Assembly (NCBI GenBank): GCA_963971405.1
Contig: OZ020489.1
Coordinates: 1,116,001 to 1,180,000 of the forward strand
Direction of reading: 5' to 3'
DNA: 64,000 bases
DNA from: Psococerastis gibbosa
Lineage: Eukaryota > Arthropoda > Insecta > Psocodea > Psocidae
The position numbers and the translations under genes were made by a program. Every line of letters begins with the position of its first letter. Positions within the stretch are counted from its first letter, which is position 1. Under the pieces are notes generated by a model that saw nothing but the letters and a program-made list of their open reading frames with translations, had not been told where the DNA came from and searched no databases. Below are positions 25,160 to 37,511 of this stretch, in pieces.

Positions 25160-28100
25160 TTAATTTGGCTTATTTTGGCTCATTGTATTGTACTTAACAT
25201 TGACCACTTGCTCCTGCGTGTTCATCGGTGTAAATGTAGCTAAAAAAAATTCATTCGACAAGAATAAGAAAAATAGCTATTTACTTATTTTATTTTTTTT
25301 AAAGGTCTTGATATGACATGAGTGTCTTAATTTTGCTTATTTTGGCTCATTGTATTGTACTTAACATTGAACAATTGCTACTGCGTGTTCATCGGTGTAA
25401 ATGTAGCTAAAAAAAATTCATTCGACAAGAATAAGAAAAATAGCTATTTACTTATTTTATTTTTTTTAAAGGTTTAAAAAAGATATAGGCGTCTTAATTT
25501 TGCTTATTTAGGCTCATTGTATTGTACTTAACATTGACCACTTGCTCCTGCGTGTTCATCGGTGTAAATGTAGCTAAAAAAAATTCATTCGACAAGAATA
25601 AGAAAAATAGCTATTTACTTATTTTATTTTTTTTAAAGGTCTTCAAAAGATAGAGGTGTCTTAATTTTGCTTATTTTGGCTCATTGTATAGTACTTAACA
25701 TTGACCACTTGCTCCTGCGTGTACATCGGTGTAAATGTAGCTACAAAAAATTCATTCGACAAGAATAAAAAAAATAGCTATTTACTTATTTTATTTTTTT
25801 TAAAGGTCTTGATACGATAAGGGTGTCTTAATTTGGCTTATTTTGGCTTAATGTATTGTACTTAAAATTGAGCGATTGCCGCTGCGTGTTCATCGGTGTA
25901 AATGTAGCTTAAAAAAATTCATTCGACAAGAATAAGAAAAATAGCTATTTACTTATTTTATTTTTTTAAAGGTCTTAAAAAAATAAAGGTGTCTTAATTT
26001 TGCTTTTTTAGGTACATTGCGTAGTACTTAACATTGAGCAATTGCTCCTGCGTGTTCATCGGTGTAAATGTAGCTACAAAAAATTCATTCGACAAGTATA
26101 CGAAAAATAGCTATATACTTATTTTATTTTTTTTAAAGGTCTTGATATGACACGGGTGTCTTAATTTGGCTAATTTTGGCTCATTGTATTGTACTTAACA
26201 TTGACCACTTGCTCCTGCGTGTTCATCGGTGTAAATGTAGCTAAAAAAAATTCATTCGACAAGAATAAGAAAAATAGCTATTTACTTATTTTATTTTTTT
26301 TAAAGGTCTTCAAAAGATAGAGGTGTCTTAATTTTGCTTATTTTGGCTCATTGTATTGTATTTAACATTGACCACTTGCTCCTGCGTGTACATCGGTGTA
26401 AAGGTAGCTACAAAAAATTCATTCGACAAGAATAAGAAAAATAGCTATTTACTTATTTTATTTTTTTTAAAGGTTTTAAAAAGATAGAGGTGTCTTAGTT
26501 TTGCTTATTTTGGCTCATTCTATTGTACTTAACATTGAGCAATTGTTCCTGCGTGTTCATCGGTGTAAATGTAGTTAAAAAAAATTCATTCGACATGAAT
26601 AAGAAATATAGCTATTTACTTATTTTATTTTTTTAAAGGTCTTCAAAAGATATAGGTGTCTTAATTTTGCTTATTTAGGCTCATTAAATTGTACTTAACA
26701 TTGACCACTTGCTCCTGCGTGTACATCGGTGTAAATGTAGCTACAAAAAATTCATTCGACAAGAAAAAGAAAAATAGCTATTTACTTATTTTATTTTTTT
26801 AAAGGTTTTAAAAAGATAAAGGTGTCTTAATTTTGCTTATTTTGGCTCATTGTATTGTACTTAACATTGACCACTTGCTCTTGCGTGTACATCGGTGTAA
26901 ATGTAGCTACAAAAAATTCATTCGACAAGAATACGAAAAATAGCTATATACTTATTTTATTTTTTTTAAAGGTCTTGATATGACACGGGTGTCTTAATTT
27001 GGCTTATTTTGGCTCATTGTATTGTACTTAACATTGACCACTTGCTCCTGCGTGTTCATCGGTGTAAATGTAGCTAAAAAAAATTCATTCGACAAGAATA
27101 AGAAAAATAGCTATTTACTTATTTTATTTTTTTTAAAGGTTTTAAAAGGATATAGGTGTCTTAATTTTGCTTATTTTGGCTCATTGTATTGTAGTTAACA
27201 TTAACCAATTGCTCCTGCGTGTTCATCGGTGTAAATGTAGCTACTAAAAATTCATTCGACAAGAATACAAAAAATAGCTATATACTTCTTTTTTTTTTTT
27301 AAAGGTCTTTAAAAGATATAGGTGTCTTAATTTTGCTTATTTTGGCTCAATGTATTGTATTTAATATTGAGCAATTGCTCCTGCGTGTTCGTCGGTGTAA
27401 ATGTAGCTTAAAAAAATTCATACGGCAAGAATACGAAAAATAGCTATTTACTTATTTTATTTTTTTTAAAGGTCTTGAAAAGATAAAGGTGTCTTAATTT
27501 TGCTTATTTTGGCTCATTGTATTGTACTTGACATTGAGCACTTGCTCCTGCGTGTTCATCGGTTTAAATGTTGCTAAAAAAAATTCATTCGACAAGAATA
27601 AAAAAAATAGCTATTTACTTATTTTATTTTTTTTAAAGGTCTTGATATGACACGGGTGTCTTAATTTTGCTTATTTTGGCTCAATGTATTGTACTTAACA
27701 TTGAGCAATTGTTCCTGCGTGTTCATCGGTGTAAATGTAGCTAAAAAAAATTCATTCGACAAGAATAAGAAAAATAGCTATTTACTTATTTTATTTTCTT
27801 TAAAGGTCTTAAAAAGATATAGGTGTCTTAATTTTGCTTATTTAGGCTCATTGTATTATACTTAACATTGGCCACTTGCTCCTGCGTGTTCATCGGTGTA
27901 AATGTAGCTACAAAAAATTCATTCGACAAGAATACGAAAAATAGCTATATACTTATTTTATTTTTTTTAAAGGTCTTGATATGACACGGGTCTCTTAATT
28001 TGGCTTATATAGATTCATTGTATTGTGATAAACATTGGGCAATTGCTCCTGCGTGTTCATCGGTGTAAATGTGGCTAAAAAAAATTCATTCGACAAGAAT

Positions 28101-28614
28101 ATGAAAAATAGCTATTTACTTATTTTATTTTTTTAAAGGTTTTAAAAAGATATAGGTGTCCTAATTTTGCTTATTTTGGCTCATTGTATTGTACTTGACA
28201 TTGAGCAATTGCTCCTGCGTGTTCATCGGTTTAAATGTTGCTAAAAACAATTCATTCGACAAGAATAAGAAAAATAGCTATTTACTTATTTTATTTTTTT
28301 TAAAGGTCTTCAAAAGATATAGGTGTCCTAATTTTGCTTATTTTGGCTCATTGTATTGTACTTGACATTGAGCAATTGCTCCTGCGTGTTCATCGGTTTA
28401 AATGTTGCTACAAAAAATTCATTCGACAAGAATAAAAAAAATAGCTATTTACTTATTTTATTTTTTTTAAAGTTCTTGATATGATAAGTGTGTCTTAATT
28501 TGGCTTATTTTGGCTTAATGTATTGTACTTAAAATTGAGCGATTGCCGCTGCGTGTTCATCGGTGTAAATGTAGCTTAAAAAAATTCATTCGACAAGAAT
28601 AAGAAAAATAGCTA

Positions 28615-28936
28615 TATACTTATTTTATTTTTTTTAAAGGTCTTGATATGACACGGGTGTCTTAATTTTGCTTATTTTGGCTCATTGTATTGAAGTGAAC
28701 ATTGAGCAATTGCTCCGGCGTGTTCATAGGTGTAAATGTAGCTAAAAAAAATTCATTCGACAAGAATAAGAAAAATAGCTATTTTCTTATTTTATTTTTT
28801 TTAAAGGTTTTAAAAAGATATAGGTGTCTTAATTTTGCTTATTTTGGCTCAATGTATTGTACTTAACATTGAGCAATTGTTCCTGCGTTTTCATCGGTGT
28901 AAATGTAGCTAAAAAAAATTCATTCGACAAGAATAA
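28615..28936 (+). repeat. Two block III monomers inside the block II-type stretch
   Basis: After a GATTGCCGCTGCG monomer the sequence switches to GCTATATAC and GATATGACACGGG, then the GAAGTGAAC/CCGGCG unit (with the private change CATAGG) and a GCGTTTTCATCGG unit. It returns to block II at a monomer where AATAAG joins GCTATTTAC directly. Compared with 19717-19852 this adds 326 bp: two monomers minus 8 bp. Confidence 0.8.
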
Positions 28937-28942
28937 GCTATT
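28933..28942. other. 8-bp deletion junction in a monomer
   Basis: The usual GAATAAGAAAAATAGCTA reads GAATAAGCTA here, a loss of eight bases between two AG dinucleotides. It marks the return from block III monomers to block II monomers and is not a whole-monomer exchange. Confidence 0.85.
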
Positions 28943-31516
28943 TACTTATTTTATTTTTTTAAAGGTCTTAAAAAGATAAAGGTGTCTTAATTTTGCTTTT
29001 TTAGGTACATTGCGTAGTACTTAACATTGAGCAATTGCTCCTGCGTGTTCATCGGTGTAAATGTAGCTACAAAAAATTCATTCGACAAGTATAAGAAAAA
29101 TAGCTATATACTTATTTTATTTTTTTTAAAGGTCTTGATATGACACGGGTGTCTTAATTTGGCTAATTGTGGCTCATTGTATTGTACTTAACATTGACCA
29201 CTTGCTCCTGCGTGTTCATCGGTGTAAATGTAGCTAAAAAAAATTCATTCGACAAGAATAAGAAAAATAGCTATTTACTTATTTTATTTTTTTTAAAGGT
29301 CTTCAAAAGATAGAGGTGTCTTAATTTTGCTTATTTTGGCTCATTTTATTGTACTTAACATTGACCACTTGCTCCTGCGTGTACATCGGTGTAAAGGTAG
29401 CTACAAAAAATTCATTCGACAAGAATAAGAAAAATAGCTATTTACTTATTTTATTTTTTTTAAAGGTTTCAAAAAGATAGAGGTGTCTTAATTTTGCTTA
29501 TTTTGGCTCATTGTATTGTACTTAACATTGAGCAATTGTTCCTGCGTGTTCATCGGTGTAAATGTAGTTAAAAAAAATTCATTCGACATGAATAAGAAAT
29601 ATAGCTATTTACTTATTTTATTTTTTTTAAAGGTCTTCAAAAAGATAGAGGTGTCTTAATTTTGCTTATTTTGGCTCATTGTATTGTAATTAACATTGAG
29701 CAATTGTTCCTGCGTGTTCATCGGTGTAAATGTAGTTAAAAAAAATTCATTCGACATGAATAAGAAATATAGCTATTTACTTATTTTATTTTTTTTAAAG
29801 GTCTTCAAAAGATATAGGTGTCTTAATTTTGCTTATTTAGGCTCACTAAATTGTACTTAACATTGACCACTTGCTCCTGCGTGTACATCGGTGTTAATGT
29901 AGCTACAAAAAATTCATTCGACAAGAAAAAGAAAAATAGCTATTTACTTATTTTATTTTTTTAAAGGTTTTAAAAAGATAAAGGTGTCTTAATTTTGCTT
30001 ATTTTGGCTCATTGTATTGTACTTAACATTGACCGCTTGCTCCTGCGTGTACATCGGTGTTAATGTAGCTACAAAAAATTCATTCGACAAGAATACGAAA
30101 AATAGCTATATACTTATTTTATTTTTTTTAAAGGTCTTGATATGACACGGGTGTCTTAATTTGGCTTATTGTGGCTCATTGTATTGTAGTTAACATTGAC
30201 CACTTGCTCCTGCGTGTTCATCGGTGTAAATGTAGCTAAAAAAAATTCATTCGACAAGAATAAGAAAAATAGCTATTTACTTATTTTATTTTTTTTAAAG
30301 GTTTTAAAAGGATATAGGTGTCTTAGTTTTGCTTATTTTGGCTCACTGTATTGTAGTAAACATTAACCAATTGCTCCTGCGTGTTCATCGGTGTAAATGT
30401 AGCTACAAAAAATTCATTCGACATGAATACAAAAAATAGCTATATACTTTTTTTTTTTTTTAAAGGTCTTTAAAAGATATAGGTGTCTTAATTTTGCTTA
30501 TTTTGGCTCAATGTATTGTATTTAATATTGAGCAATTGCTCCTGCGTGTTCGTCGGTGTAAATGTAGCTTAAAAAAATTCATACGGCAAGAATACGAAAA
30601 ATAGCTATTTACTTATTTTATTTTTTTTAAAGGTCTTGAAAAGATATCGGTGTCTTAATATTGCGTATTTTGGCTCACTGTACTGTATCTAACATTAGGC
30701 AATTGCTCCAGCGTGTTCATCGGTGTAAATGTAGCTTCAAAAAATTCATTCGACAAGAATAAGAAAAATAGCTATTTACTTATTTTATTTTTTTAAAGGT
30801 CATGATATGATAAGGGTGTCTTAATTTTGCTTATTTTGGCTCATTGTATTGTACTTAACATTGAGCAATTGCTCCTGCGTGTTCATCGGTGTAAATGTAG
30901 CTAAAACAAATTCATTCGACAAGAATAAGAAAAATAGCTATTTACTTATTTTATTTTTTTAAAGGTTTTAAAAAGATATAGGTGTCTTAATTTTGCTTAT
31001 TTTGGCTCATTGTATCGTACTTGATATTAAACAATTGCTCCTGCGTGTTCATCAGTTTAAGGGTTGCTAAAAAAAATTCATTCGACAAGAATAAGAAAAA
31101 TAGATATTTACTTATTTTATTTTTTTTAAAGGTCTTAAAAAGATATAGGTGTCTTAATTTTGCTTGTTTAGGCTCACTGTATTGTAGTTAACATTGACCA
31201 ATTGCTCCTGCGTGTTCATCGGTGTAAATGTAGCTACAAAAAATTCATTCGACAAGAATACGAAAAATAGCTATATACTTATTTTATTTTTCTTAAAGGT
31301 CATGATACGACACGGGTGTCTTAATTTGGCTTATTTTGGCTCACTGTATTGTAATTAACATTGAGAAATTGCTCCTGCGTGTTCATCGGTGTAAATGTAG
31401 CTACAAAAAATTCATTCGACAAGAATACAAAAAATAGCTATATACTTCTTTTTTTTTTAAAGGTCTTTAAAAGATATAGGTGTCTTAATTTTGCTTATTT
31501 TGGCTCACTGTATTGT

Positions 31517-34500
31517 AGGAAACATTAACCAATTGCTCCTGCGTGTTCATCGGTGTAAATGAAGCTACAAAAAATTCATTCGACATGCATACAAAAAATA
31601 GCTATATACTTCTTCTTTTTTTTTAAAGGTCTATAAAAGATATAGGTGTCTTAATTTTGCTTATTTTGGCTCAATGTATTGTATTTAATATTGAGCAATT
31701 GCTCCTGCGTGTTCGTCGGTGTAAATGTAGCTTAAAAAAATTCATACGGCAAGAATACGAAAAATAGCTATTTACTTATTTTATTTTTTTTAAAGGTCTT
31801 GAAAAGATATGGGTGTCTTAATATTGCTTACTTTGGCCCGCTGTACTGTATTTAACATTAGGCAATTGCTCCAGCGTGTTCATCGGTGTAAATGTAGCTA
31901 CAAAAAATTCATTCGACAAGAATAAGAAAAATAGCTATTTACTTATTTTATTTTTTTAAAGGTTTTAAAAAGATATAGGTGTCTTAATTTTGCTTATTTT
32001 GGCTCATTGTATTGTACTTGACATTGAGCACTTGCTCCTGCGTGTTCATCGGTTTAAATGTTGCTAAAAAAAATTCATTCGACAAGAATAAAAAAAATAG
32101 CTATTTACTTATTTTATTTTTTTTAAAGGTCTTGATATGACACGGGTGTCTTAATTTTGCTTATTTTGGCTCAATGTATTGTACTTAACATTGAGCAATT
32201 GTTCCTGCGTGTTCATCGGTGTAAATGTAGCTAAAAAAAATTCATTCGACAAGAATAAGAAAAATAGCTATTTACTTATTTTATTTTCTTTAAAGGTCTT
32301 AAAAAGATATAGGTGTCTTAATTTTGCTTATTTTGGCTCATTGTATTGTACTTAACATTGAGCAATTGTTCCTGCGTGTTCATCGGTGTAAATGTAGTTA
32401 AAAAAAATTCATTCGACATGAATAAGAAATATAGCTATTTACTTATTTTATTTTTTTTAAAGGTCTTCAAAAGATATAGGTGTCTTAATTTTGCTTATTT
32501 AGGCTCACTAAATTGTACTTAACATTGACCACTTGCTCCTGCGTGTACATCGGTGTTAATGTAGCTACAAAAAATTCATTCGACAAGAAAAAGAAAAATA
32601 GCTATTTACTTATTTTATTTTTTTAAAGGTTTTAAAAAGATAAAGGTGTCTTAATTTTGCTTATTTTGGCTCATTGTATTGTACTTAACATTGACCGCTT
32701 GCTCCTGCGTGTGCATCGGTGTTAATGTAGCTACAAAAAATTCATTCGACAAGAATACGAAAAATAGCTATATACTTATTTTATTTTTTTTAAAGGTCTT
32801 GATATGATATGAGTGTCTTAATTTTGCTTATTTTGGCTCATTGTATTGTACTTAACATTGACCACTTGCTCCTGCGTGTTCATCGGTGTAAATGTAGCTA
32901 AAAAAAATTCATTCGACAAGAATAAGAAAAATAGCTATTTACTTATTTTATTTTTTTTAAAGGTTTTAAAAGGATATAGGTGTCTTAATTTTGCTTATTT
33001 TGGCTCACTGTATTGTAGTAAACATTAACCAATTGCTCCTGCGTGTTCATCGGTGTAAATGTAGCTACAAAAAATTCATTCGACATGAATACAAAAAATA
33101 GCTATATACTTCTTTTTTTTTTTTAAAGGTCTTTAAAAGATATAGGTGTCTTAATTTTGCTTATTTTGGCTCAATGTATTGTATTTAATATTGAGCAATT
33201 GCTCCTGCGTGTTCGTCGGTGTAAATGTAGCTTAAAAAAATTCATACGGCAAGAATACGAAAAATAGCTATTTACTTATTTTATTTTTTTTAAAGGTCTT
33301 GAAAAGATATCGGTGTCTTAATATTGCTTATTTTGGCTCACTATACTGTATCTAACATTAGGCAATTGCTCCAGCGTGTTCATCGGTGTAAATGTAGCTT
33401 CAAAAAATTCATTCGACAAGAATAAGAAAAATAGCTATTTACTTATTTTATTTTTTTAAAGGTCATGATATGATAAGGGTGTCTTAATTTTGCTTATTTT
33501 GGCTCATTGTATTGTACTTAACATTGAGCAATTGCTCCTGCGTGTTCATCGGTGTAAATGTAGCTAAAACAAATTCATTCGACAAGAATAAGAAAAATAG
33601 CTATTTACTTATTTTATTTTTTTAAAGGTTTTAAAAAGATATAAGTGTCTTAATTTTGCTTATTTTGGCTCATTGTATCGTACTTGATATTAAACAATTG
33701 CTCCTGCGTGTTCATCGGTTTAAGGGTTGCTAAAAAAAATTCATTCGACAAGAATAAGAAAAATAGCTATTTACTTATTTTATTTTTTTTAAAGGTCCTA
33801 AAAAGATATAGGTGTGTTAATTTTGCTTATTTATGCTCATTGTATTGTACTTAACATTGACCAGTTGCTCGTGCGTGTTCATCGGTGTAAATGTAGCTAC
33901 AAAAAATTCATTCGACAAGAATAAGAAAAATAGCTATATACTTATTTTATTTTTTTTAAAGGTCTTGATATGACACGGGTGTCTTAATTTTGCTTATTTT
34001 GGCTCATTGTATTGAAGTGAACATTGAGCAATTGCTCCGGCGTGTTCATCGGTGTAAATGTAGCTAAAAAAAATTCATTCGACAAGAATAAGAAAAATAG
34101 CTATTTTCTTATTTTATTTGTTTTAAAGGTTTTAAAAAGATGTAGGTGTCTTAATTTTGCTTATTTTGGCTCAATGTATTGTACGTAACATTGAGCAATT
34201 GTTCCTGCGTTTTCATCGGTGTAAATGTAGCTAAAAAAAATTCATTCGACAAGAATAAGAAAAATAGATATTTACTTATTTTATTTTTTTTAAAGGTCTT
34301 AAAAAGATATAGGTGTCTTAATTTTGCTTGTTTAGGCTCACTGTATTGTAGTTAACATTGACCAATTGCTCCTGCGTGTTCATCGGTGTAAATGTAGCTA
34401 CAAAAAATTCATTCGACAAGAATACGAAAAATAGCTATATACTTATTTTATTTTTCTTAAAGGTCATGATACGACACGGGTGTCTTAATTTGGCTTATTT

Positions 34501-37500
34501 TGGCTCACTGTATTGTAATTAACATTGAGCAATTGCTCCTGCGTGTTCATCGGTGTAAATGTAGCTACAAAAAATTCATTCGACAAGAATACAAAAAATA
34601 GCTATATACTTTTTTTTTTTTTAAAGGTCTTTAAAAGATATAGGTGTCTTAATTTTGCTTATTTTGGCTCACTGTATTGTAGTAAACATTAACCAATTGC
34701 TCCTGCGTGTTCATCGGTGTAAATGTAGCTACAAAAAATTCATTCGACATGAATACAAAAAATAGCTATATACTTCTTCTTTTTTTTTAAAGGTCTATAA
34801 AAGATATAGGTGTCTTAATTTTGCTTATTTTGGCTCAATGTATTGTATTTAATATTGAGCAATTGCTCCTGCGTGTTCGTCGGTGTAAATGTAGCTTAAA
34901 AAAATTCATACGGCAAGAATACGAAAAATAGCTATTTACTTATTTTATTTTTTTTAAAGGTCTTGAAAAGATATGGGTGTCTTAATATTGCTTACTTTGG
35001 CCCGCTGTACTGTATTTAACATTAGGCAATTGCTCCAGCGTGTTCATCGGTGTAAATGTAGCTACAAAAAATTCATTCGACAAGAATAAGAAAAATAGCT
35101 ATTTACTTATTTTATTTTTTTAAAGGTTTTAAAAAGATATAGGTGTCTTAATTTTGCTTATTTTGGCTCATTGTATTGTACTTGACATTGAGCACTTGCT
35201 CCTGCGTGTTCATCGGTTTAAATGTTGCTAAAAAAAATTCATTCGACAAGAATAAAAAAAATAGCTATTTACTTATTTTATTTTTTTTAAAGGTCTTGAT
35301 ATGACACGGGTGTCTTAATTTTGCTTATTTTGGCTCAATGTATTGTACTTAACATTGAGCAATTGTTCCTGCGTGTTCATCGGTGTAAATGTAGCTAAAA
35401 AAAATTCATTCGACAAGAATAAGAAAAATAGCTATTTACTTATTTTATTTTCTTTAAAGGTCTTAAAAAGATATAGGTGTCTTAATTTTGCTTATTTTGG
35501 CTCATTGTATTGTACTTAACATTGAGCAATTGTTCCTGCGTGTTCATCGGTGTAAATGTAGTTAAAAAAAATTCATTCGACATGAATAAGAAATATAGCT
35601 ATTTACTTATTTTATTTTTTTTAAAGGTCTTCAAAAGATATAGGTGTCTTAATTTTGCTTATTTAGGCTCACTAAATTGTACTTAACATTGACCACTTGC
35701 TCCTGCGTGTACATCGGTGTTAATGTAGCTACAAAAAATTCATTCGACAAGAAAAAGAAAAATAGCTATTTACTTATTTTATTTTTTTAAAGGTTTTAAA
35801 AAGATAAAGGTGTCTTAATTTTGCTTATTTTGGCTCATTGTATTGTACTTAACATTGACCGCTTGCTCCTGCTTGTACATCGGTGTTAATGTAGCTACAA
35901 AAAATTCATTCGACAAGAATACGAAAAATAGCTATATACTTATTTTATTTTTTTTAAAGGTCTTGATATGACACGGGTGTCTTAATTTGGCTTATTGTGG
36001 CTCATTGTATTGTAGTTAACATTGACCACTTGCTCCTGCGTGTTCATCGGTGTAAATGTAGCTAAAAAAAATTCATTCGACAAGAATAAGAAAAATAGCT
36101 ATTTACTTATTTTATTTTTTTTAAAGGTTATAAAAGGATATAGGTGTCTTAATTTTGCTTATTTTGGCTCACTGTATTGTAGTAAACATTAACCAATTGC
36201 TCCTGCGTGGTCATCGGTGTAAATGTAGCTACAAAAAATTCATTCGGCATGAATACAAAAAATAGCTATATACTTCTTTTTTTTTTTAAAGGTCTTTAAA
36301 AGATATAGGTGTCTTAATTTTGCTTATTTTGGCTCAATGTATTGTATTTAATATTGAGCAATTGCTCCTGCGTGTTCGTCGGTGTAAATGTAGCTTAAAA
36401 AAATTCATACGGCAAGAATACGAAAAATAGCTATTTACTTATTTTATTTTTTTAAAGGTCTTGAAAAGATATCGGTGTCTTAATATTGCTTATTTTGGCT
36501 CACTGTACTGTATCTAACATTAGGCAATTGCTCCAGCGTGTTCATCGGTGTAAATGTAGCTTCAAAAAATTCATTCGACAAGAATAAGAAAAATAGCTAT
36601 TTACTTATTTTATTTTTTTAAAGGTCATGATATGATAAGGGTGTCTTAATTTTGCTTATTTTGGCTCATTGTATTGTACTTAACATTGAGCAATTGCTCC
36701 TGCGTGTTCATCGGTGTAAATGTAGCTAAAACAAATTCATTCGACAAGAATAAGAAAAATAGCTATTTACTTATTTTATTTTTTTAAAGGTTTTAAAAAG
36801 ATATAGGTGTCTTAATTTTGCTTATTTTGGCTCATTGTATCGTACTTGATATTAAACAATTGCTCCTGCGTGTTCATCGGTTTAAGGGTTGCTAAAAAAA
36901 ATTCATTCGACAAGAATAAGAAAAATAGCTATTTACTTATTTTATTTTTTTTAAAGGTCCTAAAAAGATATAGGTGTGTTAATTTTGCTTATTTATGCTC
37001 ATTGTATTGTACTTAACATTGACCAGTTGCTCGTGCGTGTTCATCGGTGTAAATGTAGCTACAAAAAATTCATTCGACAAGAATAAGAAAAATAGCTATA
37101 TACTTATTTTATTTTTTTTAAAGGTCTTGATATGACACGGGTGTCTTAATTTTGCTTATTTTGGCTCATTGTATTGAAGTGAACATTGAGCAATTGCTCC
37201 GGCGTGTTCATCGGTGTAAATGTAGCTAAAAAAAATTCATTCGACAAGAATAAGAAAAATAGCTATTTTCTTATTTTATTTTTTTTAAAGGTCTTAAAAA
37301 GATATAGGTGTCTTAATTTTGCTTGTTTAGGCTCACTGTATTGTAGTTAACATTGACCAATTGCTCCTGCGTGTTCATCGGTGTAAATGTAGCTACAAAA
37401 AATTCATTCGACAAGAATACGAAAAATAGCTATATACTTATTTTATTTTTCTTAAAGGTCATGATACGACACGGGTGTCTTAATTTGGCTTATTTTGGCT

Positions 37501-37511
37501 CACTGTATTGT
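31517..37511 (+). repeat. 5,995-bp tandem duplication, copy 1 (about 36 monomers)
   Basis: Private variants recur exactly 5,995 bp downstream: AGGAAAC (31517/37512), GTGTGCATCGG (32711/38706), CTATACTG (33341/39336), GATATAAGTG (33641/39636), TTATTTGTTTT (34120/40115) and CTGCTTGTAC (35871/41866). It spans several HOR copies. Edges are uncertain by about 40 bp because flanking monomers are alike. Confidence 0.92.
34039..37200 (+). repeat. Block III HOR copy, 19 monomers (3,162 bp)
   Basis: Types 1-9 of the reference order (see 47352-51678) followed directly by types 17-26. It is repeated with the same composition at 40034-43195. Confidence 0.83.

Larger units (their letters stand above)
25160..30797 (+). 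repeat. Block II-type HOR sequence embedded in block III
   Basis: Within one monomer GATGTAGGTGTCTTAATT switches to TTGGCTTA of block II type. What follows matches 16327 onward: 16549/25382, 17050/25883, 17881/26881, 18641/27474, 19717/28550, 19852/29011, 20683/29842. The offsets (8833, 8833, 9000, 8833, 8833, 9159, 9159) change by whole monomers except one step of 326 bp. Two block III monomers interrupt it at about 28615-28935. Confidence 0.83.
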
